This document shows, piece by piece, positions 38,401 to 46,610 of a stretch of 64,000 bases of DNA. The stretch comes from Candidatus Geothrix odensensis (GTDB lineage Bacteria; Acidobacteriota; Holophagae; Holophagales; Holophagaceae). Location of the stretch: NCBI GenBank assembly GCA_016714685.1, contig JADKCH010000001.1, positions 496,001 through 560,000 of the forward strand, read 5' to 3'. A program made the translations under genes and the position numbers. The notes under the pieces are model-generated. The model did no database searches and was not told the DNA's origin. It was given only the letters and a program-made list of their open reading frames with translations. How positions within the stretch are numbered: the first letter of the stretch is position 1; each line of letters starts with the position of its first letter.

Positions 38401-40123
38401 CGGCCAGCCCATCCTGGGGCTCATCGCACCGGAATGCCACGAGCTGGTGCTCCGGTACGTCAAAGATCGCGCGGAGGGACGGCCCACGCCCAGCCGGTAT
38501 GAGATCACCGCCATGCGAAAGGATGGCCGACGCTTCGACATGAGTGTGAATGCGTCGTCTTATGAGCTGGCTGGCGAGCTATTCACCCTGGTCATCCTGA
38601 GAGACATCACGGCGCGCAACCAGGCCGCTTTCGCCGTGATGCAGAGCGAGCGCCAGTACCGCGGCCTCTTCGATTCCATGAAGGAAGGGTTCGCCCTCCA
38701 CGAGATCATCACGGACGAGGGCGGCCACCCGGTCGACTACCGGTACCTCGACGTGAATCCCGCCTTCGTGGCCATGACCGGGCTGCCCAGAGAGCTGTGG
38801 CTCGGGCGGACGGTTCTCGAGATCCTCCCCGGCACCGAGTCCCGGTGGATCCAGCAGTACGGCAAGGTCGCCCTCACGGGCCAGCCGATCACCTTTGAAG
38901 ATGAGTCGAAGGACCTGGGACGCTGGTACCGGGTCACCGCCTACCAGCCGGCACCGCGGCAGTTCGCCGTGCTGGTCACCGACATCACCACCCAGAGGCT
39001 GTCCGACCTGGAGCGGGCGCGACTGGAGCAGCAGATTGCGAAGACCCAGAAGATGGAGAGCCTGGGCAGCCTGGCCGGCGGCGTGGCCCACGACATGAAC
39101 AACGTGCTGGGCGCCATCATGGGGCTGGCCTCCATCCACCAGGAGCAGGAGCCCGTGGGCTCGCGCCTGCGCCGGAGCATGGACACGATCCTGAAGGCCT
39201 GCACCCGGGGCCGCACCCTGGTGAAGGGCCTGCTTGGGTTCGCCCGGCAGGGGCTGGAGGAGGTCCGCCTCCTCGATCTGAATGACGTGGTCCGCGAGGA
39301 CGTAGCCCTCCTGGAACGCACCATCCCGGCCAGCATCCAGCTGAAGACCGAGCTGGCCGATGGGCTGCGCGCCATCCATGGGGATCCGGGCTCCCTCAGC
39401 CACGTGCTCATGAACCTCTGCGTGAATGCGATCGATGCCATGCCTGGCGGCGGCGTGCTCAGGATCCAGACCCGGAACCTGGAACCGGATGAGGTTGAGC
39501 TGGAGGTCTCGGACACCGGCTGCGGCATGCCCCCGGAGGTGCTGGAGAAGGCCCTCGATCCCTTCTTCACCACCAAGGGCCAGGGCAAGGGCACGGGGCT
39601 GGGCCTGGCCATCGTCTACGGCACTGTCAAGGCCCACCATGGTCGCCTGGGGCTCGACAGCCAGGTGGGCTGCGGCACGAGGGTGCTCATCCAGTTCCCC
39701 GCCACCCTGACCGAGGCTGTGGCAGAACTCCCGGGCCCCCAGCAGCCCCGGGGCGGCCCCTCCCTGAGCCTGCTCGTGGTCGATGATGATGAGCTCATCC
39801 AGGAAAGCCTGTCGGGACTCCTGCACGCCATGGGGCACTCCGCGATCCTGGCCGCCAGCGGCGAAGAGGCACTCCAGCGCCTGAGGGAGGGTCTCCAGGT
39901 CCACTGCGTCATGCTGGATCTGAACATGCCGGGACTGGGCGGGAGTGGCACCCTGCCCCTCCTCCGCGCGGCCTATCCAGACCTGCCTGTCCTCCTGGCC
40001 ACGGGCCGGGCCGACCAGACGGCCATGGACCTGGTGGCACGCCACGCCCGGACCTTGCTGCTGCCGAAACCCTTCACTACCGAGGAGATCGCCGGCCACC
40101 TGCGGCAGCTGGGCCTGGGCTGA
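35453..40123 (+). CDS. Soluble hybrid histidine kinase with eight PAS domains, GAF and receiver
   Basis: About 1556 residues if it starts at 35453 (MPEPTGHPASW); GTG 35375 and ATG 35405 are alternatives and none has a good ribosome site. Order: PAS, GAF (about 145-290), then seven further PAS-like repeats (for example GYDRSTLL, LGLDREEFL, LGYSREELL, FGLDPDHDE, LGTSTDELL, FGFDSADEL). HisKA follows with LAGGVAHDMNNVLGAIMG, an ATPase domain with DTGCGMP, DPFFTTKGQG and GTGLGLAIV, and a receiver domain (LLVVDDDE, phospho-acceptor in MLDLNMPG, LLPKPF). No membrane helix, so it senses cytoplasmic signals such as redox or small ligands through PAS. No response regulator gene adjoins it. It starts 99 nt after the FHA-phosphatase and may share its transcript. 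Confidence 0.92.
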   Translation: MPEPTGHPASWSPLFEALPQGVLLADREGRYLEANAAASRILGYDRSTLLASRLPEARSQLLAADGSPMAPDDTPGAVALRTGKAVARQVLGMVRDDGDVLWLSLSAEPLPEGGVLVSFDDVTRQQLTETILASRTRIAEMASSATLEQILRATLDEAERLTGSCIGFFHFMEEDQQTLTLQAWSTRTESEFCHAEGHGMHYAVDKAGVWVDAVHARRPVIHNDYASLPHKKGMPAGHAIVLRELVVPVLREERIVALLGVGNKPFPYGNRDLQTVQRLADLAWDIAERKRSEVALRQSEVDYRTLFESMAQGAFRQGPDGRLVDVNMAALELLGLDREEFLERTSMHPDWDVVDGAGRPIPGSEHPSMLALATGQRVTGRLLGVTHRRSGDRVWLEVNAVPEFRAGDPRPYRVMVTLHDLTERRKLEASLLESETRWHTVVEQAGDGFELLDEEGRFLQVNGATCRALGYSREELLQMSLTDIDPIVTPEKYRRGFQSLMGKPPITLETIHRRKDGTEFPTEVTVSIIRLGGCWRALTQARDISDRKRSEAAVQAAKDLLDQVLDSLEAHVAVLDRQGNILAVNEPWRRFARANGIRETIGSVEQVNYLEVLDRSCQGSSRDTVDIRQGLADVLAGHRSSFQAEYPCDSPTEQRWFRMQALPLQSAKGGAVVTHENITEEKLARLAVEQANQQLAYAQRAAGAGMWEWDLMGERYIWSRELFELFGLDPDHDEATTETWRRILHPDDLPAIEEQTAKEIAEGKPFSSDYRIVTPDGQVRWIHAQGSFDLDALGRPIRMAGICMDHTSQKLATLALDASVAHAKVMLRTARDGVWLIDQQGRFKEVNEAACRMLGTSTDELLTMSVADVEVLERPEAVRQHIEQIAQRGWDVFESRLRRKDGAEFPVEVSVTHQPDLGQLVVFVRDITERKQSELALRQAEARLRSIFENSGDAIGVSLNGVHTTVNPAYCQMFGFDSADELIGQPILGLIAPECHELVLRYVKDRAEGRPTPSRYEITAMRKDGRRFDMSVNASSYELAGELFTLVILRDITARNQAAFAVMQSERQYRGLFDSMKEGFALHEIITDEGGHPVDYRYLDVNPAFVAMTGLPRELWLGRTVLEILPGTESRWIQQYGKVALTGQPITFEDESKDLGRWYRVTAYQPAPRQFAVLVTDITTQRLSDLERARLEQQIAKTQKMESLGSLAGGVAHDMNNVLGAIMGLASIHQEQEPVGSRLRRSMDTILKACTRGRTLVKGLLGFARQGLEEVRLLDLNDVVREDVALLERTIPASIQLKTELADGLRAIHGDPGSLSHVLMNLCVNAIDAMPGGGVLRIQTRNLEPDEVELEVSDTGCGMPPEVLEKALDPFFTTKGQGKGTGLGLAIVYGTVKAHHGRLGLDSQVGCGTRVLIQFPATLTEAVAELPGPQQPRGGPSLSLLVVDDDELIQESLSGLLHAMGHSAILAASGEEALQRLREGLQVHCVMLDLNMPGLGGSGTLPLLRAAYPDLPVLLATGRADQTAMDLVARHARTLLLPKPFTTEEIAGHLRQLGLG

Positions 40124-40178
40124 GCCCTCGGCGCCCCCACGGAGACAAACCCGAGGTTTCATCCGATCATGAAGATCG

Positions 40179-41192
40179 ATGGAACCACTCGATCCCGACC
40201 CGAAGCAGACACCCGCTCCACTGGCCCCACCCGCCGGAACGGTGGACGAGGCGGGACCAGCCCGCTCGGCCTCCCAAGCGCTCCAAGACGCCGCCACCGC
40301 CTCATCGCCGCGGCATGGTTTCACATCGCTGGCCGAGCTGCTCGACATGATCAAGTTCGAGCACACGGTGTTCGCGCTGCCCTTCGCCCTGCTGGGAGCC
40401 ATGGGAGCGGCCCAGGGGCTGCCTCCTCTGCGCACCGCCCTCTGGATCCTGGTGGCCATGGTGGGCGCCCGCACGGCCGCCATGACTTTCAACCGCCTGG
40501 TGGACATGGATGTGGATGCGGAGAATCCGCGCACCGCCAGCCGCGCCCTGCCGGCCGGGCGGGTGTCGAAGGCTGCGGCCATGGCCCTCCTGGGCGCCGG
40601 CATCATCCTCTTCGGCCTGGCCGCCGGAGCCCTCGGGCCCCTCACCTGGGCGCTCTCCCCCGTGGCCCTGCTCATCATCCTGGGTTACTCGCTCTGCAAG
40701 CGCTTCACCGCCTGGGCCCACGTGGTGCTGGGCCTGTCCCTGTCCGGCGCGCCCCTGGGCGCCTGGATCGCCGTCTCCGGGCGCATCGAGGCGCCGGCCC
40801 TCTGGCTGTCGGCGGGCGTCCTCAGCTGGACCGCGGGTTTCGACATCCTCTACTCGCTGCAGGACGAGGCCTTCGACCGCTCGAAGGGCCTCCACTCCAT
40901 CCCCTCCAGGCTGGGTACCCGCGGGGCCCTGCTCCTGTCCCGCGCGATGCATCTTTTGGCTCTGGCCTGCTGGGGCGTTTTCAACCACCAGATGGGTGGC
41001 CATCTGCTGCCCTGGGCGGCCTGGGGGGTGGTCGCCGCCATGCTGGCCAGGGAACAGTGGCTGGTGCGAAGCGGGGACCTGACTCACATCGACCAGGCCT
41101 TCTTCACCTTGAACAGCCTGATCGGCCTCGTCTTTTTCGTGGGCCATGCCTTGGAATACTGGCTATCGAGGTCGCTGCTGGCGCCGCTCTAG
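40179..41192 (+). CDS. UbiA-family prenyltransferase (probably menaquinone pathway)
   Basis: 337 residues with about eight or nine membrane helices after a hydrophilic N-terminal extension of about 50 residues. Both Asp-rich motifs are there: NRLVDMDVDAENPRT (first) and DILYSLQDEAFDR (second, with the YSLQD form of 4-hydroxybenzoate octaprenyltransferases and MqnP). It attaches a polyprenyl chain to an aromatic acid in quinone synthesis. In a menaquinone-using anaerobe the futalosine-pathway enzyme MqnP is the best guess, but UbiA cannot be separated by sequence here. The true start may be further in, near MIKFEHTVFALPFALLGA. Confidence 0.9.
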   Translation: MEPLDPDPKQTPAPLAPPAGTVDEAGPARSASQALQDAATASSPRHGFTSLAELLDMIKFEHTVFALPFALLGAMGAAQGLPPLRTALWILVAMVGARTAAMTFNRLVDMDVDAENPRTASRALPAGRVSKAAAMALLGAGIILFGLAAGALGPLTWALSPVALLIILGYSLCKRFTAWAHVVLGLSLSGAPLGAWIAVSGRIEAPALWLSAGVLSWTAGFDILYSLQDEAFDRSKGLHSIPSRLGTRGALLLSRAMHLLALACWGVFNHQMGGHLLPWAAWGVVAAMLAREQWLVRSGDLTHIDQAFFTLNSLIGLVFFVGHALEYWLSRSLLAPL

Positions 41193-41252
41193 ACCATTGG
41201 TTGTAAGAAGACGGTTCGTCTGTACGACTGTTCCCAGGTATGCTGGGGGGCC

Positions 41253-42224
41253 ATGTCCTCGCATCAGCCTGAACGCCGCCGCGCCTTGCGCTCCAGCCGC
41301 CCTGATTCTGGGCGCTGGCTCACGGTCATGGTGGTCTTCAGCGACCGGACCTTCCGCTGGTCGCTCACTCGCCGGCTCATGCTCTGGGTCCTGGGCGGGG
41401 TGGTGGGCTTCTGGGCCCTGGCCATGATCGGCTCCGGCTATGGCCTGTGGGCCACGAAGAAGATCATGAGCTTCGGGCGGCTGGCCAAGGAGACCCAGGA
41501 GCAGCAGGAGCAGCTGCGGTCCTCGCTGGATCAGGCCCAGGCGCTCGAAAACGAAGTGGCCACGCTGCGCAAGCAGCACACGGAGCTGCTGCAGCTGTTG
41601 GACCCGAAGGCACCCGCCGGAGTCCCCCTTCCACCTCTTCCCGGCGAGGCGCCCCCCGCGCCCGTCCCGCCCGGCACCCAGGAGCGCCTGTCGCGCCTGC
41701 GGCAGGATCTCGACTACACCGCGAAACAGGCCGCCGTGGTACGCGCACGGATGGAGCCGGTGATCCGGGCCTGGTCTCATACACCCTCGATCCCGCCCAC
41801 CGCCGGGTACTTCAGCTCCGGCTTCGGCGTCAGGGTGAGTCCCTTCTCCAGATCCAACGAGGAAGGCGATGGCCTGCTGGGGTACCACACGGGCATCGAC
41901 ATCAGCAACGCCATCGACACCCCGGTGCAGGCCACGGCCGACGGCGAAGTCGTCGAGGCCGGATGGATGGACCGGTACGGCTGGGGCGTGCGCGTTCGCC
42001 ATACCGAGGACCAGGAAACCCTCTACGCCCACCTGAACCGGCTGGACGCGAGGGTGGGCCAGAGGGTGTCGCGGGGGGATATCCTGGGGACCATGGGACG
42101 CTCCGGCAACGCCACGGGCGTCCACCTCCACTACGAGGTCCGCCGGAACGGGAAACCCGTGAACCCCCAGCCCTACCTCCGGCTCCAGCGCCAGTGGCTT
42201 CGCGCCCTTGGCAAGAAGTCCTGA
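41253..42224 (+). CDS. M23-family peptidoglycan endopeptidase, membrane anchored
   Basis: 323 residues. Basic N-terminus, one membrane helix at about 43-66, a coiled coil (about 75-120), a Pro-rich linker, and a C-terminal LytM/M23 domain (about 190-315) with the zinc motif HTGID and HLHYEV, plus YAHL. Expected to cut peptide cross-links in the periplasm. It lies 15 nt before a bactofilin gene, a pairing seen in many bacteria where bactofilin positions an M23 enzyme to shape the cell. A TATGCT box ends only 8 nt before the ATG. Confidence 0.93.
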   Translation: MSSHQPERRRALRSSRPDSGRWLTVMVVFSDRTFRWSLTRRLMLWVLGGVVGFWALAMIGSGYGLWATKKIMSFGRLAKETQEQQEQLRSSLDQAQALENEVATLRKQHTELLQLLDPKAPAGVPLPPLPGEAPPAPVPPGTQERLSRLRQDLDYTAKQAAVVRARMEPVIRAWSHTPSIPPTAGYFSSGFGVRVSPFSRSNEEGDGLLGYHTGIDISNAIDTPVQATADGEVVEAGWMDRYGWGVRVRHTEDQETLYAHLNRLDARVGQRVSRGDILGTMGRSGNATGVHLHYEVRRNGKPVNPQPYLRLQRQWLRALGKKS

Positions 42225-42239
42225 TTCGAGGAGTGACCC

Positions 42240-42692
42240 ATGGCCGTCTTCCGCAGCAATAAGCCCAAGCCCGAGCCCGCCCCCGCCATCCACTCCCTGC
42301 TCGGCAAGGACGTGCTGTTCAAGGGCGAAGTCCACACGAACTCGCGCAGCTTCAGGGTAGAGGGCGTGGTGGAAGGCACCATCCACTCCACGGGCGAGGT
42401 TTCCATCGCCCCCGGTGGCCTGGTGAAGGGGACCATCTTCGCCAAGCACCTGGTCGTCACGGGCCGGGCCGAGGGCATCATGAAGATCACGGACTGCCTG
42501 GAGATCCACGGCACGGGCTACGTGGAAGGCGATGTGGAAGTGGGTTCGCTGGTGGTGGACGAGGGCGGCACCCTCCAGGGCGTCTGTGTCCGCAAGGACC
42601 AATCCGAGCCAGTTGTCGTCGCGAAGGGAGGCTCCCTGCCCGCGGCCAAGCAGACGGACCCCGAGGCCAAGAAGGCCGACACCAAGCGCTGA
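42240..42692 (+). CDS. Bactofilin
   Basis: 150 residues, preceded by GAGGAG. The DUF583 beta-helix core runs from about 24 to 115 (FKGEVHTNSRSFRVEGVVEG, IHSTGEVSIAPGGLVKGTIF, GTGYVEGDVEVGSLVVDEGG), with a short N-terminal membrane-targeting-type segment and a charged tail. Bactofilins polymerise without nucleotide into a cytoskeletal filament at the membrane. Downstream of the M23 endopeptidase gene; convergent with ruvB (8 nt between the ends). Confidence 0.95.
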   Translation: MAVFRSNKPKPEPAPAIHSLLGKDVLFKGEVHTNSRSFRVEGVVEGTIHSTGEVSIAPGGLVKGTIFAKHLVVTGRAEGIMKITDCLEIHGTGYVEGDVEVGSLVVDEGGTLQGVCVRKDQSEPVVVAKGGSLPAAKQTDPEAKKADTKR

Positions 42693-42700
42693 CCTGCCGT

Positions 42701-43714
42701 TCAGCGGAACAGCGGCCCGGGATCCGACTTCACGCCGAGGTAGGCATAGGCGGCATCGGTAGCCTTCCGGCCCTGCGGCGTGCGGTCCAGGAAGCCTACC
42801 TGCATGAGGTAGGGCTCCACCAGGTCCTCGAGGGCGCCTTCATCCTCGCCCAGGGCCGCAGCCAGGGTCCGGAGCCCCACGGGGCCGCCCCTGTGCTTGT
42901 GGCAGATGGCCTGCAGGTATTCCCGGTCCAGGGCATCCAGGCCGAGATCATCCACCTCGTGCAGCTTCAGGCAGGCGTCGGCGGAGGCTTCGGTGATGGT
43001 GCCATCCCCCTTCACTTCCGCGTAGTCCCGGCAGCGCCGGAGGAGCCGGTTGCAGATGCGCGGCGTGCCCCGGCTCCGCCGGGCGATGGCCTCGGCCCCC
43101 TCCGTGGCCAGGTGGATGCCCAGGAGCGCCGCCGAGCGGTTGGCGATGATGGCGAGGTCCGCCCGCGTGTAGAACTCCAGGCGGTGGACCATCCCGAACC
43201 GGTCATGGAGGGGCTTGGAGATCAGCCCCGCGCGGGTGGTGGCGCCGACAAGGGTGAAGGGGCGCAGGTCAACCTTGAGGGTCTGGGCGCTGGGTCCCTG
43301 ACCGATGAGGATGTCCAGCTTCCGGTCCTCCATGGCCGAATACAACAATTCCTCGATGGGCGCGGACAGGCGGTGGATCTCGTCGATGAAGAGGAATTCG
43401 CCTTCCTCCAGGTTGGTGAGGATGGCCGCGAGATCGCCCTTCTTCTCCAAAGCCGGGGCCTGGATGACCTTGCAGGGAGCGCCCATCTCGTTGGCCAGGA
43501 CGTGCGCGAGGGTGGTCTTGCCGAGGCCCGGTGGGCCGAAGAGCAGCACATGGTCGACCACCTCGCCCCGCTTGGTGGCGGCCTTCAGGGCGATCTCGAG
43601 GCGGGCCTTCACCTTCTCCTGGCCGATATATTCCTGGAGCCTCTGCGGCCTCAGGGAGTATTCAGCTGGGTCCTCGGCGCCGCCGGTGGGATCAAGGTCG
43701 GGATGTCGGTGCAT
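42701..43714 (-). CDS. ruvB: Holliday junction branch migration helicase RuvB
   Basis: 337 residues, full length. Walker A LLFGPPGLGKTTLAHVLANE, Walker B FLFIDEIHRL, sensor 1 and arginine-finger region (LVGATTRAGLISKPLHDRFG), and C-terminal winged helix (LDRTPQGRKATDAAYAYLG). AAA+ motor of the RuvABC complex. ruvA and ruvC are not next to it, so the operon is split in this genome. Confidence 0.97.
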   Translation of the reverse strand: MHRHPDLDPTGGAEDPAEYSLRPQRLQEYIGQEKVKARLEIALKAATKRGEVVDHVLLFGPPGLGKTTLAHVLANEMGAPCKVIQAPALEKKGDLAAILTNLEEGEFLFIDEIHRLSAPIEELLYSAMEDRKLDILIGQGPSAQTLKVDLRPFTLVGATTRAGLISKPLHDRFGMVHRLEFYTRADLAIIANRSAALLGIHLATEGAEAIARRSRGTPRICNRLLRRCRDYAEVKGDGTITEASADACLKLHEVDDLGLDALDREYLQAICHKHRGGPVGLRTLAAALGEDEGALEDLVEPYLMQVGFLDRTPQGRKATDAAYAYLGVKSDPGPLFR

Positions 43715-43821
43715 GGCTCCTATTCCCTCACGGGACTTCCACTTGTGTCCAGCCGATGGACGGATAATCTTGGTTCACGCAGTCCAACCCCGCCTTCCCC
43801 CTCCACCACCCGGGAGGTGCT

Positions 43822-45348
43822 GTGGCCCAGCGCTACCAGCTCCTGATCCGAGATCGCCATGGCTTCGAGCGCACCGTGCCGCTCTCCCGCTCCGTCACCC
43901 TGGGGCGGCAGAGCCTCTGTGACGTGGTGCTGTCGGACAGCATGATCAGCCGGAACCACCTGCGGATGGAACTCCGCGACGACATCTGGTGGGCGGAGGA
44001 CCTGCAGACCACTCACGGCAGTTTCTACAAGGATCAGCAGCTGGGCCGCGTCGCCTGGGAACCGAGCACACCGCTCCGGCTGGCCGACGGCGCCTACACC
44101 CTCACCCTGCTGAGCCTTGACCAGTCCAGCTCCGAACTGCACCTCCAGGCCATCCTCGAGACGGCCCAGCTGCTCGCGGAAGAGGTGGATCTCGAGGACC
44201 TGCTCGACCAGTCCATGGACAAGCTCCTGTCCATCTCCGGCACGGACCGGGGCTTCCTGATGCTGCTCGAGAACGGGGAGCTCGAGACCCGTGTGCAGCG
44301 CAACCTCGGCCACGAGCTCGAGGGGGCCATCCAGCTCTCGCTCTCCAGCGTGCACAAGGTCTTCGAATCGGGGGATCCCATCTGGATCCTGAACGTGGCC
44401 GACGAGCACCACCTGCTCAACCAGCACTCCATCCAGCGGCTCGAGCTGAAGACCATCCTCTGCCTGCCCCTGCTGCTCCAGGGTCGGCGACTGGGCGTGG
44501 TCTACCTCGACAGCCGCCGCCCCATCACCGAGCCGCCGGACCGGGAGACCTTCGAGGCCATCGTCGCCCTGTGCGCCATCGCCATCGAGCGGACCCGCCT
44601 CTCGGAGGAGAACCTGCGCAGCCACGTGCTGGCCACGGTGGGCCAGGTGGCCAGCTCCATCGTCCACGACTTCAAGAACGGGCTGTTCGTCCTGCGGGGC
44701 CACGCGGACCTGCTGGAGCTCTCCACGGAGGATCACAAGATCCGCCACCACTGCCGCAAGATTCTCGAGTGCGTGGACCGGCTGACGCACCTGAGCCAGG
44801 ATGTCCTCGATTTCGCGAAGGTCCGCGAGCCCAAGCGGGAGACCGTGGACCTGCGTGCCTTCCTGGACGCCATCCTCGAGCCCATGGTGCCGCGTGCCGC
44901 CGAGCTGGGTGTGCGCCTCCGGGCGGAAGGCCCCGTGTGCCAGGTGAAGCTCGATCCGGGCCGCTTCACGCGGGTGATGGAAAACATCATGGCCAATGCC
45001 CTCGATGCCACCACGGACATGAGCGGTGAAGTACTCGTGGCCTGGAGCCAGGTGACCGGCGGTATCCAGATCCGGGTCAAGGATCGTGGCCGCGGCATTC
45101 CGCGGAAGGTGATCAAGCGCATCTTCGAACCCTTCTTCAGCTACGGGAAGAAGAAGGGGACGGGGCTCGGCATGGCCACCGTGAAGAAGATCGTCGAGGA
45201 GCATGGCGGGACTCTCGAATTCCTCAGCGAGGAAGGCCGGGGCACCGAGGTGATCATCACCCTGCCCGAGCATCCCATCACCGGCACCTACAAGGCTGCC
45301 GACGAGTCCACGGGGAACCACCGGGCCCTGGGGACGGAGGGCCGATGA
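43822..45348 (+). CDS. FHA-GAF histidine kinase
   Basis: 508 residues from a GTG with GGGAGG upstream. FHA domain at about 1-100 (VTLGRQSLCDVVLSDSMISR, TTHGSFYKD), GAF at about 110-265 (LDQSMDKLLSISGTDRGFLM, LKTILCLPLLLQGRRLGVVY), then HisKA with VGQVASSIVHDFKNGLFVLR (His in HDFKN) and an ATPase domain (MENIMANALDATT, DRGRGIPRKVIKRIFEPFF, GTGLGMATVKKIV). No membrane helix and no receiver domain; the response regulator is elsewhere. The FHA part links Ser/Thr phosphorylation to His-Asp signalling. Its last codons overlap the ispF start (ATGA). Confidence 0.92.
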   Translation: MAQRYQLLIRDRHGFERTVPLSRSVTLGRQSLCDVVLSDSMISRNHLRMELRDDIWWAEDLQTTHGSFYKDQQLGRVAWEPSTPLRLADGAYTLTLLSLDQSSSELHLQAILETAQLLAEEVDLEDLLDQSMDKLLSISGTDRGFLMLLENGELETRVQRNLGHELEGAIQLSLSSVHKVFESGDPIWILNVADEHHLLNQHSIQRLELKTILCLPLLLQGRRLGVVYLDSRRPITEPPDRETFEAIVALCAIAIERTRLSEENLRSHVLATVGQVASSIVHDFKNGLFVLRGHADLLELSTEDHKIRHHCRKILECVDRLTHLSQDVLDFAKVREPKRETVDLRAFLDAILEPMVPRAAELGVRLRAEGPVCQVKLDPGRFTRVMENIMANALDATTDMSGEVLVAWSQVTGGIQIRVKDRGRGIPRKVIKRIFEPFFSYGKKKGTGLGMATVKKIVEEHGGTLEFLSEEGRGTEVIITLPEHPITGTYKAADESTGNHRALGTEGR

Positions 45349-45836
45349 CGACCACCCGGGTCGGCCAGGGCTTCGACGTCCACCGGTTTGCCGCCCCCGA
45401 AGAAGGGCGACCCCTCATGCTGATGGGCTGCGTGGTCCCCCATGACCGGGGACTGGCCGGACACAGTGACGCGGATGTCATGCTGCATGCCCTCATGGAT
45501 GCGCTCCTGGGCGCGGCGGGGCTCGGGGACATCGGCCAGCACTTCCCCGACACGGACGCCACCTACAAGGGCGTGGATTCGGCCATGCTCCTGACCCGGG
45601 TCATGGGTGACCTGGCGGAGCGGGGCTGGCAGGTGGTGAACGTGGACCTGTGCCTCATCGGCGAGCGGCCGAAGATCGGCCCCCATCGCCAGCAGATGCG
45701 GGAGCGCGTGGCGCACCTCCTCGGCCTCCCTCCCGATGCCGTGAACGTGAAGGCGACCACCACCGAGAAGCTGGGCTTCACGGGCCGCGGCGAGGGCCTG
45801 GCCGCTCAGGCGGTCGTCCTGATCCACCGGCCATGA
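45345..45836 (+). CDS. ispF: 2-C-methyl-D-erythritol 2,4-cyclodiphosphate synthase
   Basis: 163 residues. GQGFDVHRF (metal-binding Asp/His), GHSDADVMLHALMDALLG, GDIGQHFPDTD and TTTEKLGFTGRGEGLAAQA are all canonical. Fifth enzyme of the non-mevalonate isoprenoid pathway. The start overlaps the FHA-kinase stop by 4 nt. IspD, its usual neighbour, is not in the window. Its product feeds the polyprenyl chain used by the UbiA-like enzyme nearby. Confidence 0.97.
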   Translation: MTTTRVGQGFDVHRFAAPEEGRPLMLMGCVVPHDRGLAGHSDADVMLHALMDALLGAAGLGDIGQHFPDTDATYKGVDSAMLLTRVMGDLAERGWQVVNVDLCLIGERPKIGPHRQQMRERVAHLLGLPPDAVNVKATTTEKLGFTGRGEGLAAQAVVLIHRP

Positions 45837-45888
45837 ACGCGGGACCTCCGCTCCCTTCATCGCATATGATGGGAGTTCCGGAGGATTC

Positions 45889-46314
45889 ATGACGTTCCGC
45901 GCCGTTCTTACCGCCCTGGTGCTGTTGGGCGCCCCGCTGTTCCTGGGGTGCAGCAAGGTCCCCTTGACGCCCAGGACGCCGGTCCCCGCCGGTTCGGTAG
46001 TCTTCCGGTTCACCCGCGCCGTCCGCGGTCCCGTGGAGTTCACCCTCGATGGCGCCCGCATCCCAGTGCAGCAGCTGCCCAAAGGTGCCATCAGCCTGCA
46101 GGTGAAGGGCCTGACGCCCGGCAAGCACCGCTACTTCCTGACCAGCCAGCGCGAAACCTTCAGCCCCGACACGGGTGAGCTGGACCTGCCCGCCGACAAG
46201 GGGCTCTATGTGGTCACCCTCACCCAGAAGCTCGATTCCGTGCTCTACGGCAAGCCCGATCCCCTGCCACCCGCCGAGGGGCTTCCGGGCGTGACCGCGG
46301 TCCTCCTCAAATAG
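45889..46314 (+). CDS. Putative lipoprotein of unknown function
   Basis: 141 residues with CGGAGGATT before the ATG. Signal peptide with lipobox FLGC (lipidated Cys at about 21). The rest is beta-rich (VVFRFTRAVRGPVEFTLDGA, SLQVKGLTPGKHRYFLTSQ, LYVVTLTQKLDSVLYG), like a PEGA or immunoglobulin-like fold, but I assign no family. TATGAT at 45865-45870 is a candidate -10. It ends 2 nt before the ferredoxin gene. Confidence 0.7.
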   Translation: MTFRAVLTALVLLGAPLFLGCSKVPLTPRTPVPAGSVVFRFTRAVRGPVEFTLDGARIPVQQLPKGAISLQVKGLTPGKHRYFLTSQRETFSPDTGELDLPADKGLYVVTLTQKLDSVLYGKPDPLPPAEGLPGVTAVLLK

Positions 46315-46316
46315 CC

Positions 46317-46610
46317 ATGGCGGTGGTGGCCCGGACCCGGACGCGGGACCACCTGCTGCGCGGGTCCGGCACCCTCATGGCCCGCTGCCTGGCGGCGGGC
46401 CTGCCGGTGGCCTCGGCCTGCTCGGGCCGGGGCGCCTGCGGCAGGTGCCTGGTCACCTTGATCCAGGGACCAGACCTGCTCGCCCCAGCGGATGACCATG
46501 AGGCCGCAGTCCTGGCGAGGAACGCGGCCGGACCAGACCAGCGCCTCAGCTGCCAGGTCCGGATGCCGGCGGGAGAGGCCGACCTCCTCATCACCACAGG
46601 CTACTGGTGA
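46317..46610 (+). CDS. [2Fe-2S] ferredoxin
   Basis: 97 residues. The cysteine pattern ACSGRGACGRCLVTL plus a late LSCQV gives C-x5-C-x2-C...C, as in adrenodoxin-type ferredoxins rather than the plant type (C-x4-C-x2-C). Probably a cytoplasmic electron carrier. It lies between a lipoprotein and a hydrolase gene, with 2-nt spacing upstream and a 4-nt GTGA overlap downstream; no reductase or oxygenase partner is present to show its role. Confidence 0.85.
   Translation: MAVVARTRTRDHLLRGSGTLMARCLAAGLPVASACSGRGACGRCLVTLIQGPDLLAPADDHEAAVLARNAAGPDQRLSCQVRMPAGEADLLITTGYW

Noticed and set aside
38579..40678. 699-codon minus-strand open frame opposite the hybrid kinase
   Set aside because: Composition is that of a reverse-strand shadow and it spans the kinase and UbiA genes.
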